A stretch of 64,000 nt of DNA, from the NCBI GenBank assembly GCA_014239365.1, contig JAAZZB010000003.1:1-64000 (forward strand), in the 5' to 3' direction. Position 1 is the first letter of the stretch. Each line of letters starts with the position of its first letter. Source of the stretch: Verrucomicrobiia bacterium (GTDB lineage: Bacteria > Verrucomicrobiota > Verrucomicrobiia > Limisphaerales > UBA1100). The translations under genes were made by a program, and so were the position numbers. The notes beneath the pieces were generated by a model that saw nothing but the letters and a program-made list of their open reading frames with translations, searched no databases and was not told the origin of the DNA. Positions 36,118-43,965 of this stretch are shown here, piece after piece.

Positions 36118-37488
36118 TCAGTTGCCCGATTCTTTCGGCGCGATGATTTCCATTTTGCTGACCTGCAGACCAACTGAGTCCCAAAGGGAGTGGCACCAGA
36201 TGGTGCCAACCTTGAGACCAAACGGATTTTTTGGCAGATGCTCGGCCCATTTCTTTAATGAAGGATCTAGGTGATACTCCTCAGGATTCAACGTGAGGTC
36301 AAAAGGTTGCCCGGGCTGAAATCGCTCAGCCGGCACGACAATCTGAAAGTGTCCTGCAAAATCACCATTGGGCCGGCGTAGGGTCACGCCAAACCACATG
36401 GCGTGGCTCGCGTCCAGCTTACCCTGCACGCGAATCCTTGAGTCTGGCTTCAAAATCACCGACGGACTGTTCTCCTGCGAAATGCCCATCCCGATGGAGT
36501 AAAGAGTCCGGCGTTGTGCATCCAACTCGGCGGGCATAGTATAGGGTAAGGCTTTAAGGTGAGGTGCCTTACCATTCTTGGCCGGCACCCATTCACCATG
36601 ATCCTGTTTCTTCCCCTCTTCCAAATGGCTTTCCCAAATCGTCACTGAATCGGGCACACGTTCGGGAATCAGTTCGCGATCCACCGCCGTAATTACCCGG
36701 TGATTGGCGAGCACCTCGACGGCCCTGCCATCGCTAAGGCGCGTGGCCCGCACCATGCCTTCATTGACGGTGAGGGTCGTGGAGGAAAGCTCGGCATCGA
36801 CACTGAACCGGGTGCCCACCACTTCAAACAGAGCAGACCGCGTGTGAACCAGCATCGGTTTGCCTTTGGGCTGCGGCACGATGTTGGCTGAGAAACTGCC
36901 TTCCTTGAGCCGCAGTTCTTTTTGGCCGGAATCAGAAAATGTGAGCATGGAATTGCCCGAAATCATAACCTTCGAGCCATCGTTAAACTCCAATTCAAAC
37001 CACGCATCCGGCGTCATTCCCTCGATGGTGCCTCCGAATAGCTTCGCGCCGGCATTGAGTTTATGCTGCACGCGTCCCCCGTCCCCGGTCCAGAGCAGCG
37101 GGCCGCTTAGGCCGGTGATTTTTGCGATAGGCGGCTTCGCTTTCGCTTCCGGTCCCTGCGAAAAAATGTTGATGAAGAGGCCGATGACAATCAACGCCGC
37201 CATCGCCGGCAACGCGCGGGAGAAGGTGCCCGTTGGGGTCGGCTCAATTACATTCGTCGCGGGTTCCGGTGTCAGCACCGCATCCAGCGAGGAGAAATCC
37301 GGCATCGCAAGATTAGCCTGCAGGCCCTCGTGCACATCCAGATATTGATGATACTGCTCCCGCGCCTCCGGCTGTTCGTGCAGAATTTCATTCAGACGCG
37401 CTTTGTCTTCTGACGACAACTCTTCATCTACCAATCGACCGAGCAGCAAGTCTAATTCGTCCTGCCAAGTTTGTTTTTTTTCACTCAT
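36118..37488 (-). CDS. FecR-type transmembrane anti-sigma factor with C-terminal sensor domain
   Basis: A 456-residue inner-membrane regulator. Residues 1-60 are a cytoplasmic zinc-less anti-sigma helix bundle (LGRLVDEELSSEDKARLNEIL). One membrane helix lies at about 92-110. The periplasmic FecR domain (about 140-235: LNAGAKLFGGTIEG, FNDGSKVMISGNSML, FSVDAELSSTTLTVNEGMV) follows. The last 200 residues are a beta-rich extension (FGVTLRRPNGDFAG, VGTIWCHSLWDS), probably ligand-sensing. The start overlaps the stop of the ECF sigma gene by four bases, the usual coupled sigma/anti-sigma pair. In Verrucomicrobia such pairs often control polymer-use genes; targets are not visible here. Confidence 0.9.
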   Translation of the reverse strand: MSEKKQTWQDELDLLLGRLVDEELSSEDKARLNEILHEQPEAREQYHQYLDVHEGLQANLAMPDFSSLDAVLTPEPATNVIEPTPTGTFSRALPAMAALIVIGLFINIFSQGPEAKAKPPIAKITGLSGPLLWTGDGGRVQHKLNAGAKLFGGTIEGMTPDAWFELEFNDGSKVMISGNSMLTFSDSGQKELRLKEGSFSANIVPQPKGKPMLVHTRSALFEVVGTRFSVDAELSSTTLTVNEGMVRATRLSDGRAVEVLANHRVITAVDRELIPERVPDSVTIWESHLEEGKKQDHGEWVPAKNGKAPHLKALPYTMPAELDAQRRTLYSIGMGISQENSPSVILKPDSRIRVQGKLDASHAMWFGVTLRRPNGDFAGHFQIVVPAERFQPGQPFDLTLNPEEYHLDPSLKKWAEHLPKNPFGLKVGTIWCHSLWDSVGLQVSKMEIIAPKESGN

Positions 37489-37997
37489 GCTTGTTTCTCC
37501 TGTAAACGGTTTTGGACGCAGTCCCGGAGACTACGCCGCAGTCGGTGAAGTTTCACCCGAACCGTCACGACTTTTTGGCCGACTTCCGTGGCTATTTGTT
37601 CCATGGAAAGCCCGCCTTGGTATCGTAAATTCAAGAACGCCTGATTGTCATCTGACAGTGCCTGGAAACATTGGTGCAAGTGCGCCAGTCGCCCGTCCCG
37701 CTCGTCGCTGTCATCTTCCCGCTCATCGATGATGGCCATCACCTTGTCGGTGAAGACCAGTCGCTCCCTGTTCTGCGAGCTGCGATACGACAAAATCTGG
37801 TAGCGCGCCACCGTCGCGGCCCACGCGTTAAAATTGGTGCCCAGCGTGTAGTCATCCGCCTTGCGGCACAGCAGGAGGTTGACCTGCTGCAGCACCTCCA
37901 TCGCCTGATCGCGATTGGCCATGCGGCGGAAAATGTATCCGTAAAGCCGCTGCTGACCCTGCGTCAGTTCCAGAATAAATTCATCGGATAGATTCAT
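37485..37997 (-). CDS. ECF sigma factor, Rhodopirellula/Verrucomicrobium type
   Basis: A 170-residue sigma-70 family protein. Region 2 (about 5-80) shows LYGYIFRRMANRDQAMEVLQQVN and the WAATVARYQIL recognition helix; region 4 (about 110-165) shows FLNLRYQGGLSMEQIATEVG and the VRVKLHRLRRSL DNA-binding helix. The family is specific to Planctomycetes and Verrucomicrobia. Start 37997 is chosen because region 2 begins at once; the 48 upstream in-frame codons carry no similarity. It binds core RNA polymerase and is held by the FecR protein encoded next, with which its gene overlaps by four bases. Confidence 0.92.
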   Translation of the reverse strand: MNLSDEFILELTQGQQRLYGYIFRRMANRDQAMEVLQQVNLLLCRKADDYTLGTNFNAWAATVARYQILSYRSSQNRERLVFTDKVMAIIDEREDDSDERDGRLAHLHQCFQALSDDNQAFLNLRYQGGLSMEQIATEVGQKVVTVRVKLHRLRRSLRDCVQNRLQEKQA

Positions 37998-38332
37998 CGT
38001 CACATGCGGTTTTCCTCTGCAAATGATATGTCCAAAAACCAGAATAGTTACGCACTTTTTTCCGGGGCACTGTATTTTCGATCTTTTCCACCGAGCAATC
38101 GGCCGGTTTTCTCGATTGCCCGCGCGCCCAATTAAAGGCAATGTAACCTTTTCAACGGAACGAACATATATTATGAGAGTACCGGTGATGAGAGGATTTG
38201 AAACGACAAAATCAAGCGCGGGCCAATTGGCACGAGGCTTTCAGCGAGCAGAAACAGAAATCACCGTTGGTATCGAGGGGCTGAAAGACATCGCTTCATT
38301 TACCGACCCGAAATCGCAAACCCACAACAAAA
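37998..38332. other. Divergent intergenic region between ECF sigma and propeller gene
   Basis: This 335-base region should hold two divergent promoters. A 7-base inverted repeat GCAATCG/CGATTGC lies at 38095-38101 and 38113-38119. A TATATT box-like element is near 38165-38170 on the plus strand. A 62-codon open frame (38173-38361) overlaps the next gene and does not look like protein. Nothing else was recognised. Confidence 0.5.
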
Positions 38333-41300
38333 ATGATCACTCGAATCGTCGACACTTTTAACAAGCGCCATCTGATTGTATTCCTGTTGGGCTACACGGC
38401 TTATTTGGTTTTCAGCTTCAATCAATCGCCCGTCGAACCCAAGCCCGTGAAGCAACCCGTTCGAAACGCCGCGGCGCAGACGCCCAAGCCGCCGACTGCG
38501 ATTGGGCATCCCTCACTGATGAGCCCGCACGTGAAACCGATTGCGCTGCACGGCGGTCGCGTGTTTGTCGTGAACACACCTTCGGATACGGTGGACGTCA
38601 TCGACGCCCAATCGCGAAAAATTATTGCGCGCATTGATGTGGGCATTGATCCGGTGAGCCTCGCGGTGCGGCCGGATGGCAGGGAGGTTTGGGTGGCGAA
38701 TCATGTTTCCGATTCGGTGAGTGTTATCGATGCCGACCCCGCGAGCCCAACGCATTTGCGCGTCATCGCCACGGTGCAGGATTTGAATCCACAAACGAAG
38801 GCGACCCGTTTTGACGAACCGGTGGGCATTGCCTTCGCCAGCAACGAGAAGGCGTACGTCGCGTTGTCGTCGGAAAATAAAATTGCCATCGTCAACGTGA
38901 CCACCCGCAACGTCACGCGGCACTTGAACATCACCGCGCAAGATCCGCGCGCTATCGTGGTTCGGGGCGGCAAGCTGTACGTGATTCCATTCGAGTCCAA
39001 CAACAAGACCCAGCTTTCCGGCGGTTATAAAATTGACGGCGACTTGGTCACGTTCAACGCCCACGAACATTCCATCGCCAACAACAACGTCCTGTCGCTC
39101 GGCCACAAAACAGACATCGTAAAGCATCCGCGCGTGCCCGATCGCGACTTGTATATTTTTGACACCAAAACCGATCGCCTCATCAACACTGTCGACACCC
39201 TCGGCACACTGCTCTACGGCCTCGCGGTGGATTCCAAGGGCCGCGTCTTCATCGCCCAAACCGATGCCCGCAACGACATCAACGGCCGCGCCGGCACCAA
39301 AAAACACGGCTTAAAGGAACTGCAAAACCGCGCGTTCCTAAACCAAATCACCCGCGTGAATTTTGATGGCAACGAAGCGCGGAAACCTAAATTCATCGAG
39401 CTCGAACCGCTACCGCCCAGCCATCCCAAACAAGGCCAAGCGCTCGCCACGCCCTTTGCCATTCAAGTGAGCGCGGACGACTCCACGCTATTGGTCACCG
39501 CCGCCGGATCGGACAAGCTCTTCACTGTCGATGCCAACACCGGAAAAATCCTCGGCCGCACAAACGTCGGTGCAGTCCCGCGCGGCATCGCATTGGGCGA
39601 GGGAACAGCATGGGTGCTCAACGCTGTCGCCAACACCATTTCGCTGGTCGATGTTTCCAATCCCAATAAGCTCGAGGTGCAGTCGACCCTCACATTACAC
39701 GACCCCACCCACGCCGCTTTCAAACGCGGCCGCATTGCGTTCAACACCGCGGCCGCCTCCACCACATCCACTTTTTCCTGTGCCAGTTGTCATCCCGATG
39801 GCCACACCGACCAGTTGCTGTGGGTTTTGAAAACGCCGATCGTCACGCGCGGCACGCAAATTATGCCGCGCTCCACCATGCCCGTGCGTGGCCTGCGCGA
39901 CACCGCGCCTTTCCATTGGGACGGCATTCCCGGCGATCCCTACGGCGGCAACAACAGCGCCAACATTTTCAAACGCGTAAAACCAAACAGCCACGTCGAC
40001 GTGCCCGAAAGCACCACGCGACATCTCATCGATGGCGGCCTTGCCAGCACAATGGCGTTGGATGGCGACACCACGAAAAATGACGAAGGCAAAGCGGGAT
40101 TGCTCTCCAAAGCGCAGCGGGATGACATGGCGAAGTTTTTGCTCAACGTCACCTATCCCCCCGCGCAACGCCGCGCGTTTGATAATGAATTGTCCGAACG
40201 CGCGCGGGATGGGTTCGAGCTGTTTCACGTCAGTGGCGATAACGACCCCTCCAAGCGCCGGCCCAATGTCTGCGGCGATTGCCATCGCATGCCCTTCCTT
40301 GTGAGCAGCAACACGCCCGGCACGGGCATGGACGCCCCCACGTGGCGCGGCGCGTACGATCGCTTTCTCATTCTACCGCAAGGCCGTTTAAACATCATCG
40401 ATTTCGATTTCTATCGGCGCGTGGCCGAGGCCGGTAATACCGAACAACGCATCTGGCAATTCTCGTGGGGCGGCCGCCGCCATTTCGATCCCGTTTGGGA
40501 TATGGTGCTCGAAGGCAGCACCGGCTTTTCCGGATCCTTTGCGCGTCAAGTGACACTGAACAAATCCACCGCCAATAAAAAATTGACCGGTGATTTGCTC
40601 GATGCCTTGGAAGCTTCCGCTCGCGAAGGCGGCATCGTCCTGCAAGTGGAAGGCGCGTTCATCACAAACGCGAAGGCCACGCCCGTGAAATTCCAATTCG
40701 ATGGCGCGTACGTTCAAACCGATGGGCCCCGCAAATCCTTCACCCGCAAACAACTCGCCTCACTCGCGGCCGAAGGGAAATTCATCGGCACCTTCACCGG
40801 ACGCCACGGCGCGAATGCCGATTACGATCACCCGCAACCCGCGCTCTGGACGCTCGGCCCCATTCACAGCCAAAGCGGTCGCCAAAAATTCCCCACGCTC
40901 GGCGGCAACAACAAAACCATGACCCTCAGCGGCCGCCACATCCGCGAAGGCGCAAGCCTCATCGTCAACGGCAGGAAGGTCGCCGGAACAATTAAGATTG
41001 AGAAAAAGGATCGGCTTGTAATCACACTCAAGACGTTGCCCGAAATCGGCATCCACTTTCTACAAATACAAAACCCAAGCGGCCTGTTCAGCAACGACTT
41101 CATTTTTCACGTCAAAGGAAATGTCGCGCAAGCCAAACAACTGCAGGACGCCATCGCCGCCGGCAACCTCAGCACGGTTAAAAAATTAATCGCCCAAGGC
41201 GCGAAGCTCAACGCGTTGCCCGAAGACGGCGGCTCGCCGCTCAGCACCGCCGCCTTCCACGGCCAACTGGAGATCGCCCGTCACCTCATCGAAAAAGGCG

Positions 41301-41596
41301 CACGCCTTTCCTTCCCCAACCGAGATGGCAACACTCCCCTGCACGTCGCCGCCTTCATGGGCCGCACCGAATTGGTAAAACTCTTTCTCGCCAAAGGCGC
41401 GAGCACCACACAACGCAACCAACGCCGCGAGACGCCCATCGATTCGGTCTCCGGCAAATGGGACAAAGGTTTGGCCGATTTTTATCGTAACCTCAACAAC
41501 GCCACCGCCAACAAAGTGGACCTCAAGGAAATCCAAAAACTCCGCCCGCAACTCGCCAAGCAACTGCGCGAGCACGCCGCGAAATCGAACAAATAA
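38333..41596 (+). CDS. YVTN propeller / dihaem cytochrome / ankyrin multidomain protein
   Basis: A 1087-residue exported or membrane-tethered protein. A hydrophobic segment lies at 12-28. Residues about 55-470 are a seven-bladed YVTN/YncE-like propeller (VDVIDAQSRKIIARIDVG, GREVWVANHVSDSVSVID). Then come two haem motifs: CASCH at 483-487 and CGDCH at 647-651, with PVRGLRDTAPFHWDG between, which resembles dihaem cytochrome c peroxidase (MauG-like) partners of such propellers. About 855-930 is an IPT/TIG-like Ig domain. Three to four ankyrin repeats close the protein (about 933-1050: DGGSPLSTAAFHGQLEIAR, DGNTPLHVAAFMGRTELVK). The ankyrin tail on a dihaem propeller is unusual. A 10-base gap leads to the PQQ-like gene, probably cotranscribed. 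Confidence 0.88.
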   Translation: MITRIVDTFNKRHLIVFLLGYTAYLVFSFNQSPVEPKPVKQPVRNAAAQTPKPPTAIGHPSLMSPHVKPIALHGGRVFVVNTPSDTVDVIDAQSRKIIARIDVGIDPVSLAVRPDGREVWVANHVSDSVSVIDADPASPTHLRVIATVQDLNPQTKATRFDEPVGIAFASNEKAYVALSSENKIAIVNVTTRNVTRHLNITAQDPRAIVVRGGKLYVIPFESNNKTQLSGGYKIDGDLVTFNAHEHSIANNNVLSLGHKTDIVKHPRVPDRDLYIFDTKTDRLINTVDTLGTLLYGLAVDSKGRVFIAQTDARNDINGRAGTKKHGLKELQNRAFLNQITRVNFDGNEARKPKFIELEPLPPSHPKQGQALATPFAIQVSADDSTLLVTAAGSDKLFTVDANTGKILGRTNVGAVPRGIALGEGTAWVLNAVANTISLVDVSNPNKLEVQSTLTLHDPTHAAFKRGRIAFNTAAASTTSTFSCASCHPDGHTDQLLWVLKTPIVTRGTQIMPRSTMPVRGLRDTAPFHWDGIPGDPYGGNNSANIFKRVKPNSHVDVPESTTRHLIDGGLASTMALDGDTTKNDEGKAGLLSKAQRDDMAKFLLNVTYPPAQRRAFDNELSERARDGFELFHVSGDNDPSKRRPNVCGDCHRMPFLVSSNTPGTGMDAPTWRGAYDRFLILPQGRLNIIDFDFYRRVAEAGNTEQRIWQFSWGGRRHFDPVWDMVLEGSTGFSGSFARQVTLNKSTANKKLTGDLLDALEASAREGGIVLQVEGAFITNAKATPVKFQFDGAYVQTDGPRKSFTRKQLASLAAEGKFIGTFTGRHGANADYDHPQPALWTLGPIHSQSGRQKFPTLGGNNKTMTLSGRHIREGASLIVNGRKVAGTIKIEKKDRLVITLKTLPEIGIHFLQIQNPSGLFSNDFIFHVKGNVAQAKQLQDAIAAGNLSTVKKLIAQGAKLNALPEDGGSPLSTAAFHGQLEIARHLIEKGARLSFPNRDGNTPLHVAAFMGRTELVKLFLAKGASTTQRNQRRETPIDSVSGKWDKGLADFYRNLNNATANKVDLKEIQKLRPQLAKQLREHAAKSNK

Positions 41597-41606
41597 ATTA
41601 ACTGAA

Positions 41607-42953
41607 ATGAAAACGCATCACATCCACTTCGCTCTAATGCTCGGCCTCACGCTCACTGCGGTCGCCGCCGATATTGACTCGTTTGAAAAAACCAAGGCCG
41701 ACAACTGGCATCACTGGCGCGGGCCCAGCGCCACGGGCGTTTCGGCCACCGCCCAGCCGCCCACCCAATGGAGCGAGGAGAAAAATATCCAGTGGAAAAT
41801 CGCCATCGAAGGTTACGGAAGCGCCGCGCCGATTATTTGGGGCAACAAAGTGTTCATCCTCACCGCCATCAACACCGGCAAGGTCGATCCCTCGCTGCCG
41901 CGCCCGGAGGATCAACCGCGGCGCGTGTTCGGCATCAAACATCCGAATACAGTTTATGAATTTGTCGTGCTGTGTCTCGACCGCAAATCCGGCGAGGAAC
42001 TTTGGCGCAAGACGGCCACCAAATTGATCCCGCACGAGGGCACGCACGGCGACAATAATTTTGCCTCCGCCTCGCCCACTACCGATGGCGAGCGGCTCTA
42101 TTGCTGGTTCGGTTCCGCCGGTTTGTTTTGCTACGACCTCAACGGCAAAAAACTTTGGGACCGCAAACTCGGCCAAGTGCGAATGGGCGCGTACCTCGGC
42201 GAAGGCTGCTCGCCCGTGATCCACGACGGCAAACTCGTCATCGTGCGCGACCATCAAAAGCAATCGACCATCGAAGTCCTCAACGCCAAGACCGGCGAAC
42301 CCATTTGGAAAAAGAACCGCGCCGAAGGAAACACGTGGGCCACGCCGGCCATCGTGCAGCACAGTGGCAAAACGCAAGTCATCACCACCGCCTCCGGCAA
42401 AGTGCGCAGCTACGATCTCGCCAATGGCGACCTCATCTGGCAATGCGCCGGCCTCACCGGCAACGCCATCCCCTGTCCCGTGGTGGAAAACGGCGTGGTC
42501 TTTTGTATGAGCGGTTACAAAGGCTACTCGCTCCTCGCCCTGCCGCTCACCGCCCGGGGCGACATCACCGGCACCGACAAAATCCTCTGGCGCAAAACCC
42601 GCGGCACGCCCTACATCCCCTCGCCCGTGCTCTACGATGGCCTCCTGTTTTACAGCCAATCCAACCAAGCCCTCCTCACCATCACCGACGCCAAGACCGG
42701 CGAAACCCATCTCGACCGCGAACGCCTCCGCGCCGTCTCCAACGTCTACAGCTCCCCCGTCGCCGCCGCCGGAAAAGTTTATATCACCGGCCGCAACGGA
42801 GTCACCCTAGTCCTCAAGCGAAGCAAAAAACTAGAAGTCCTCTCCACCAACAAACTCAAAGACCGCCTAGACGCCTCCCCCGCCCTGGCCGGAAACCAAC
42901 TCTTCCTCCGTGGCCGCCAATTCCTCTATTGCATCAGTGAAAAAAATGAATGA
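41607..42953 (+). CDS. PQQ-like beta-propeller repeat protein (BamB-like), secreted
   Basis: A 448-residue exported protein with signal peptide 1-21. Residues 35-440 are an eight-bladed-type quinoprotein propeller with repeated WRG/W-x-W-x-x motifs: HWRGPSATGVS, GSAAPIIWGNKVFIL, LYCWFGSAGLFCYDLNGK, GKVRSYDLANGDLIWQ, YSSPVAAAGKVYITG. This PVC family (outer-membrane assembly factor BamB relatives) may or may not bind PQQ; no Cys-Cys ring of methanol dehydrogenase is present, so redox activity is not shown. It lies 10 bases after the dihaem propeller gene, suggesting an exported redox or binding complex. Confidence 0.88.
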   Translation: MKTHHIHFALMLGLTLTAVAADIDSFEKTKADNWHHWRGPSATGVSATAQPPTQWSEEKNIQWKIAIEGYGSAAPIIWGNKVFILTAINTGKVDPSLPRPEDQPRRVFGIKHPNTVYEFVVLCLDRKSGEELWRKTATKLIPHEGTHGDNNFASASPTTDGERLYCWFGSAGLFCYDLNGKKLWDRKLGQVRMGAYLGEGCSPVIHDGKLVIVRDHQKQSTIEVLNAKTGEPIWKKNRAEGNTWATPAIVQHSGKTQVITTASGKVRSYDLANGDLIWQCAGLTGNAIPCPVVENGVVFCMSGYKGYSLLALPLTARGDITGTDKILWRKTRGTPYIPSPVLYDGLLFYSQSNQALLTITDAKTGETHLDRERLRAVSNVYSSPVAAAGKVYITGRNGVTLVLKRSKKLEVLSTNKLKDRLDASPALAGNQLFLRGRQFLYCISEKNE

Positions 42954-43001
42954 ATCGGAAACCTTTTCCTTCCAACTCACGTCAACAAACCAATTCATAA
43001 A

Positions 43002-43913
43002 ATGAAAATCCAATCCCTCACCCTAATGGCCGCGGCCCTCGTGCTGGCCGGCTCCCTGTTCACCGCCCAGGCGGATGACCGACAAAAAACCGATGATCCC
43101 CGCAAGGCCCGCTATCTTTCCGCCCAGCGCGAATTGAGCGCCGCAGTGAAGGCCGGCAAAATCTCCGAGGCCGATGCCAAGCGCCGGTTGGCCGGATTCG
43201 GCAAATCGCTCTGGGCCAAGGAAAAGACTCAAGGCGGCGGCGACAAAGCCAACGCTGAACGCATCGCCAAGTATCGGCACGCCGAACGCGAAATCATGTT
43301 CGCCGTAAAAGCCGGCAAAATCTCTGAGGCGGAAGCGAAAAAGAAACTGGCCATCATCAAGAAAGGCCTCAGCGGCGAAAACCATGGCAAAGCCAAGCAC
43401 GGCAAAAAGGAACATGGCAACGAACGCATGGCCAAGTACAAGGCCATCGAGCGCGAAATCTACGGTGCCGTGAAAGCCGGCAAGCTGTCCAAGGAAGACG
43501 CCGCGAACAAGCTCGCCCACATCAAGCGCGAGCTGTTCGGGCAAGCCAATCCAAGCAACCGTCGCCCGGCCCCCAAGGCCGCTCACGCCAAGCCCGGCCA
43601 ACCCAAGCGCATCAGCCGCGAGCAGGCCGAAAAGATGGGCCGCGAGATTGTGGCAGCCGTCAAGGCCGGCAAACTCTCCCGTGAGGAAGCCCACCAGAAA
43701 TTCCAGGCCATCCGCAAAATGATAGGCGCCGCCCAATCAGACCGCGCCCCGCAAGCCCGCCCGGATCATCACCGCAAGCCGGCCACCAGCGACAAGCGTG
43801 ACAGCAGCCGCAACCTCGCCGCTGAAGTCGACGCCCTGCGCCGGGAGATCCATGAACTGAAACGCACCCTCGAAGCCATCCGCCGTCACCACGGCGAACG
43901 CCGCGAGCGCTAG
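43002..43913 (+). CDS. Secreted protein with four tandem AVKAGK-type helical repeats
   Basis: A 303-residue, strongly basic exported protein; signal peptide 1-24. Four copies of a unit of about 36 residues start near residues 37, 89, 147 and 209. Each contains R/K-E-I/L-x-x-A-V-K-A-G-K-I/L-S, then x-x-x-A-x-x-K/R-L/F and a short basic helix; the AVKAGK cores are at 48, 101, 156 and 219. Linkers are rich in Lys, His and Gly. Residues 270-298 form a short coiled coil (VDALRREIHELKRTLEAI). I recognise no family. The K-A-G-K-I-S turn between two helices recalls EF-hand-like or NEAT-like helix-loop-helix units but lacks Asp ligands. A strong terminator follows at once. Confidence 0.75.
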   Translation: MKIQSLTLMAAALVLAGSLFTAQADDRQKTDDPRKARYLSAQRELSAAVKAGKISEADAKRRLAGFGKSLWAKEKTQGGGDKANAERIAKYRHAEREIMFAVKAGKISEAEAKKKLAIIKKGLSGENHGKAKHGKKEHGNERMAKYKAIEREIYGAVKAGKLSKEDAANKLAHIKRELFGQANPSNRRPAPKAAHAKPGQPKRISREQAEKMGREIVAAVKAGKLSREEAHQKFQAIRKMIGAAQSDRAPQARPDHHRKPATSDKRDSSRNLAAEVDALRREIHELKRTLEAIRRHHGERRER

Positions 43914-43931
43914 AAAACAAAAATCACTCCC

Positions 43932-43961
43932 AAAGCCCCCGGTTCGCCGGGGGCTTTTTTT
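43932..43961 (+). terminator. Rho-independent terminator with UUCG loop
   Basis: Eleven-base perfect arms (43932-43942 and 43947-43957) around a TTCG tetraloop, followed by a run of seven T. It ends the plus-strand transcript of the repeat protein and separates it from the convergent SASA gene. Confidence 0.92.
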
Positions 43962-43965
43962 GTGC

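Noticed and set aside
38173-38361. 62-codon plus-strand frame before the dihaem propeller gene
   Set aside because: It overlaps the real start at 38333, has no ribosome site and no protein-like pattern.
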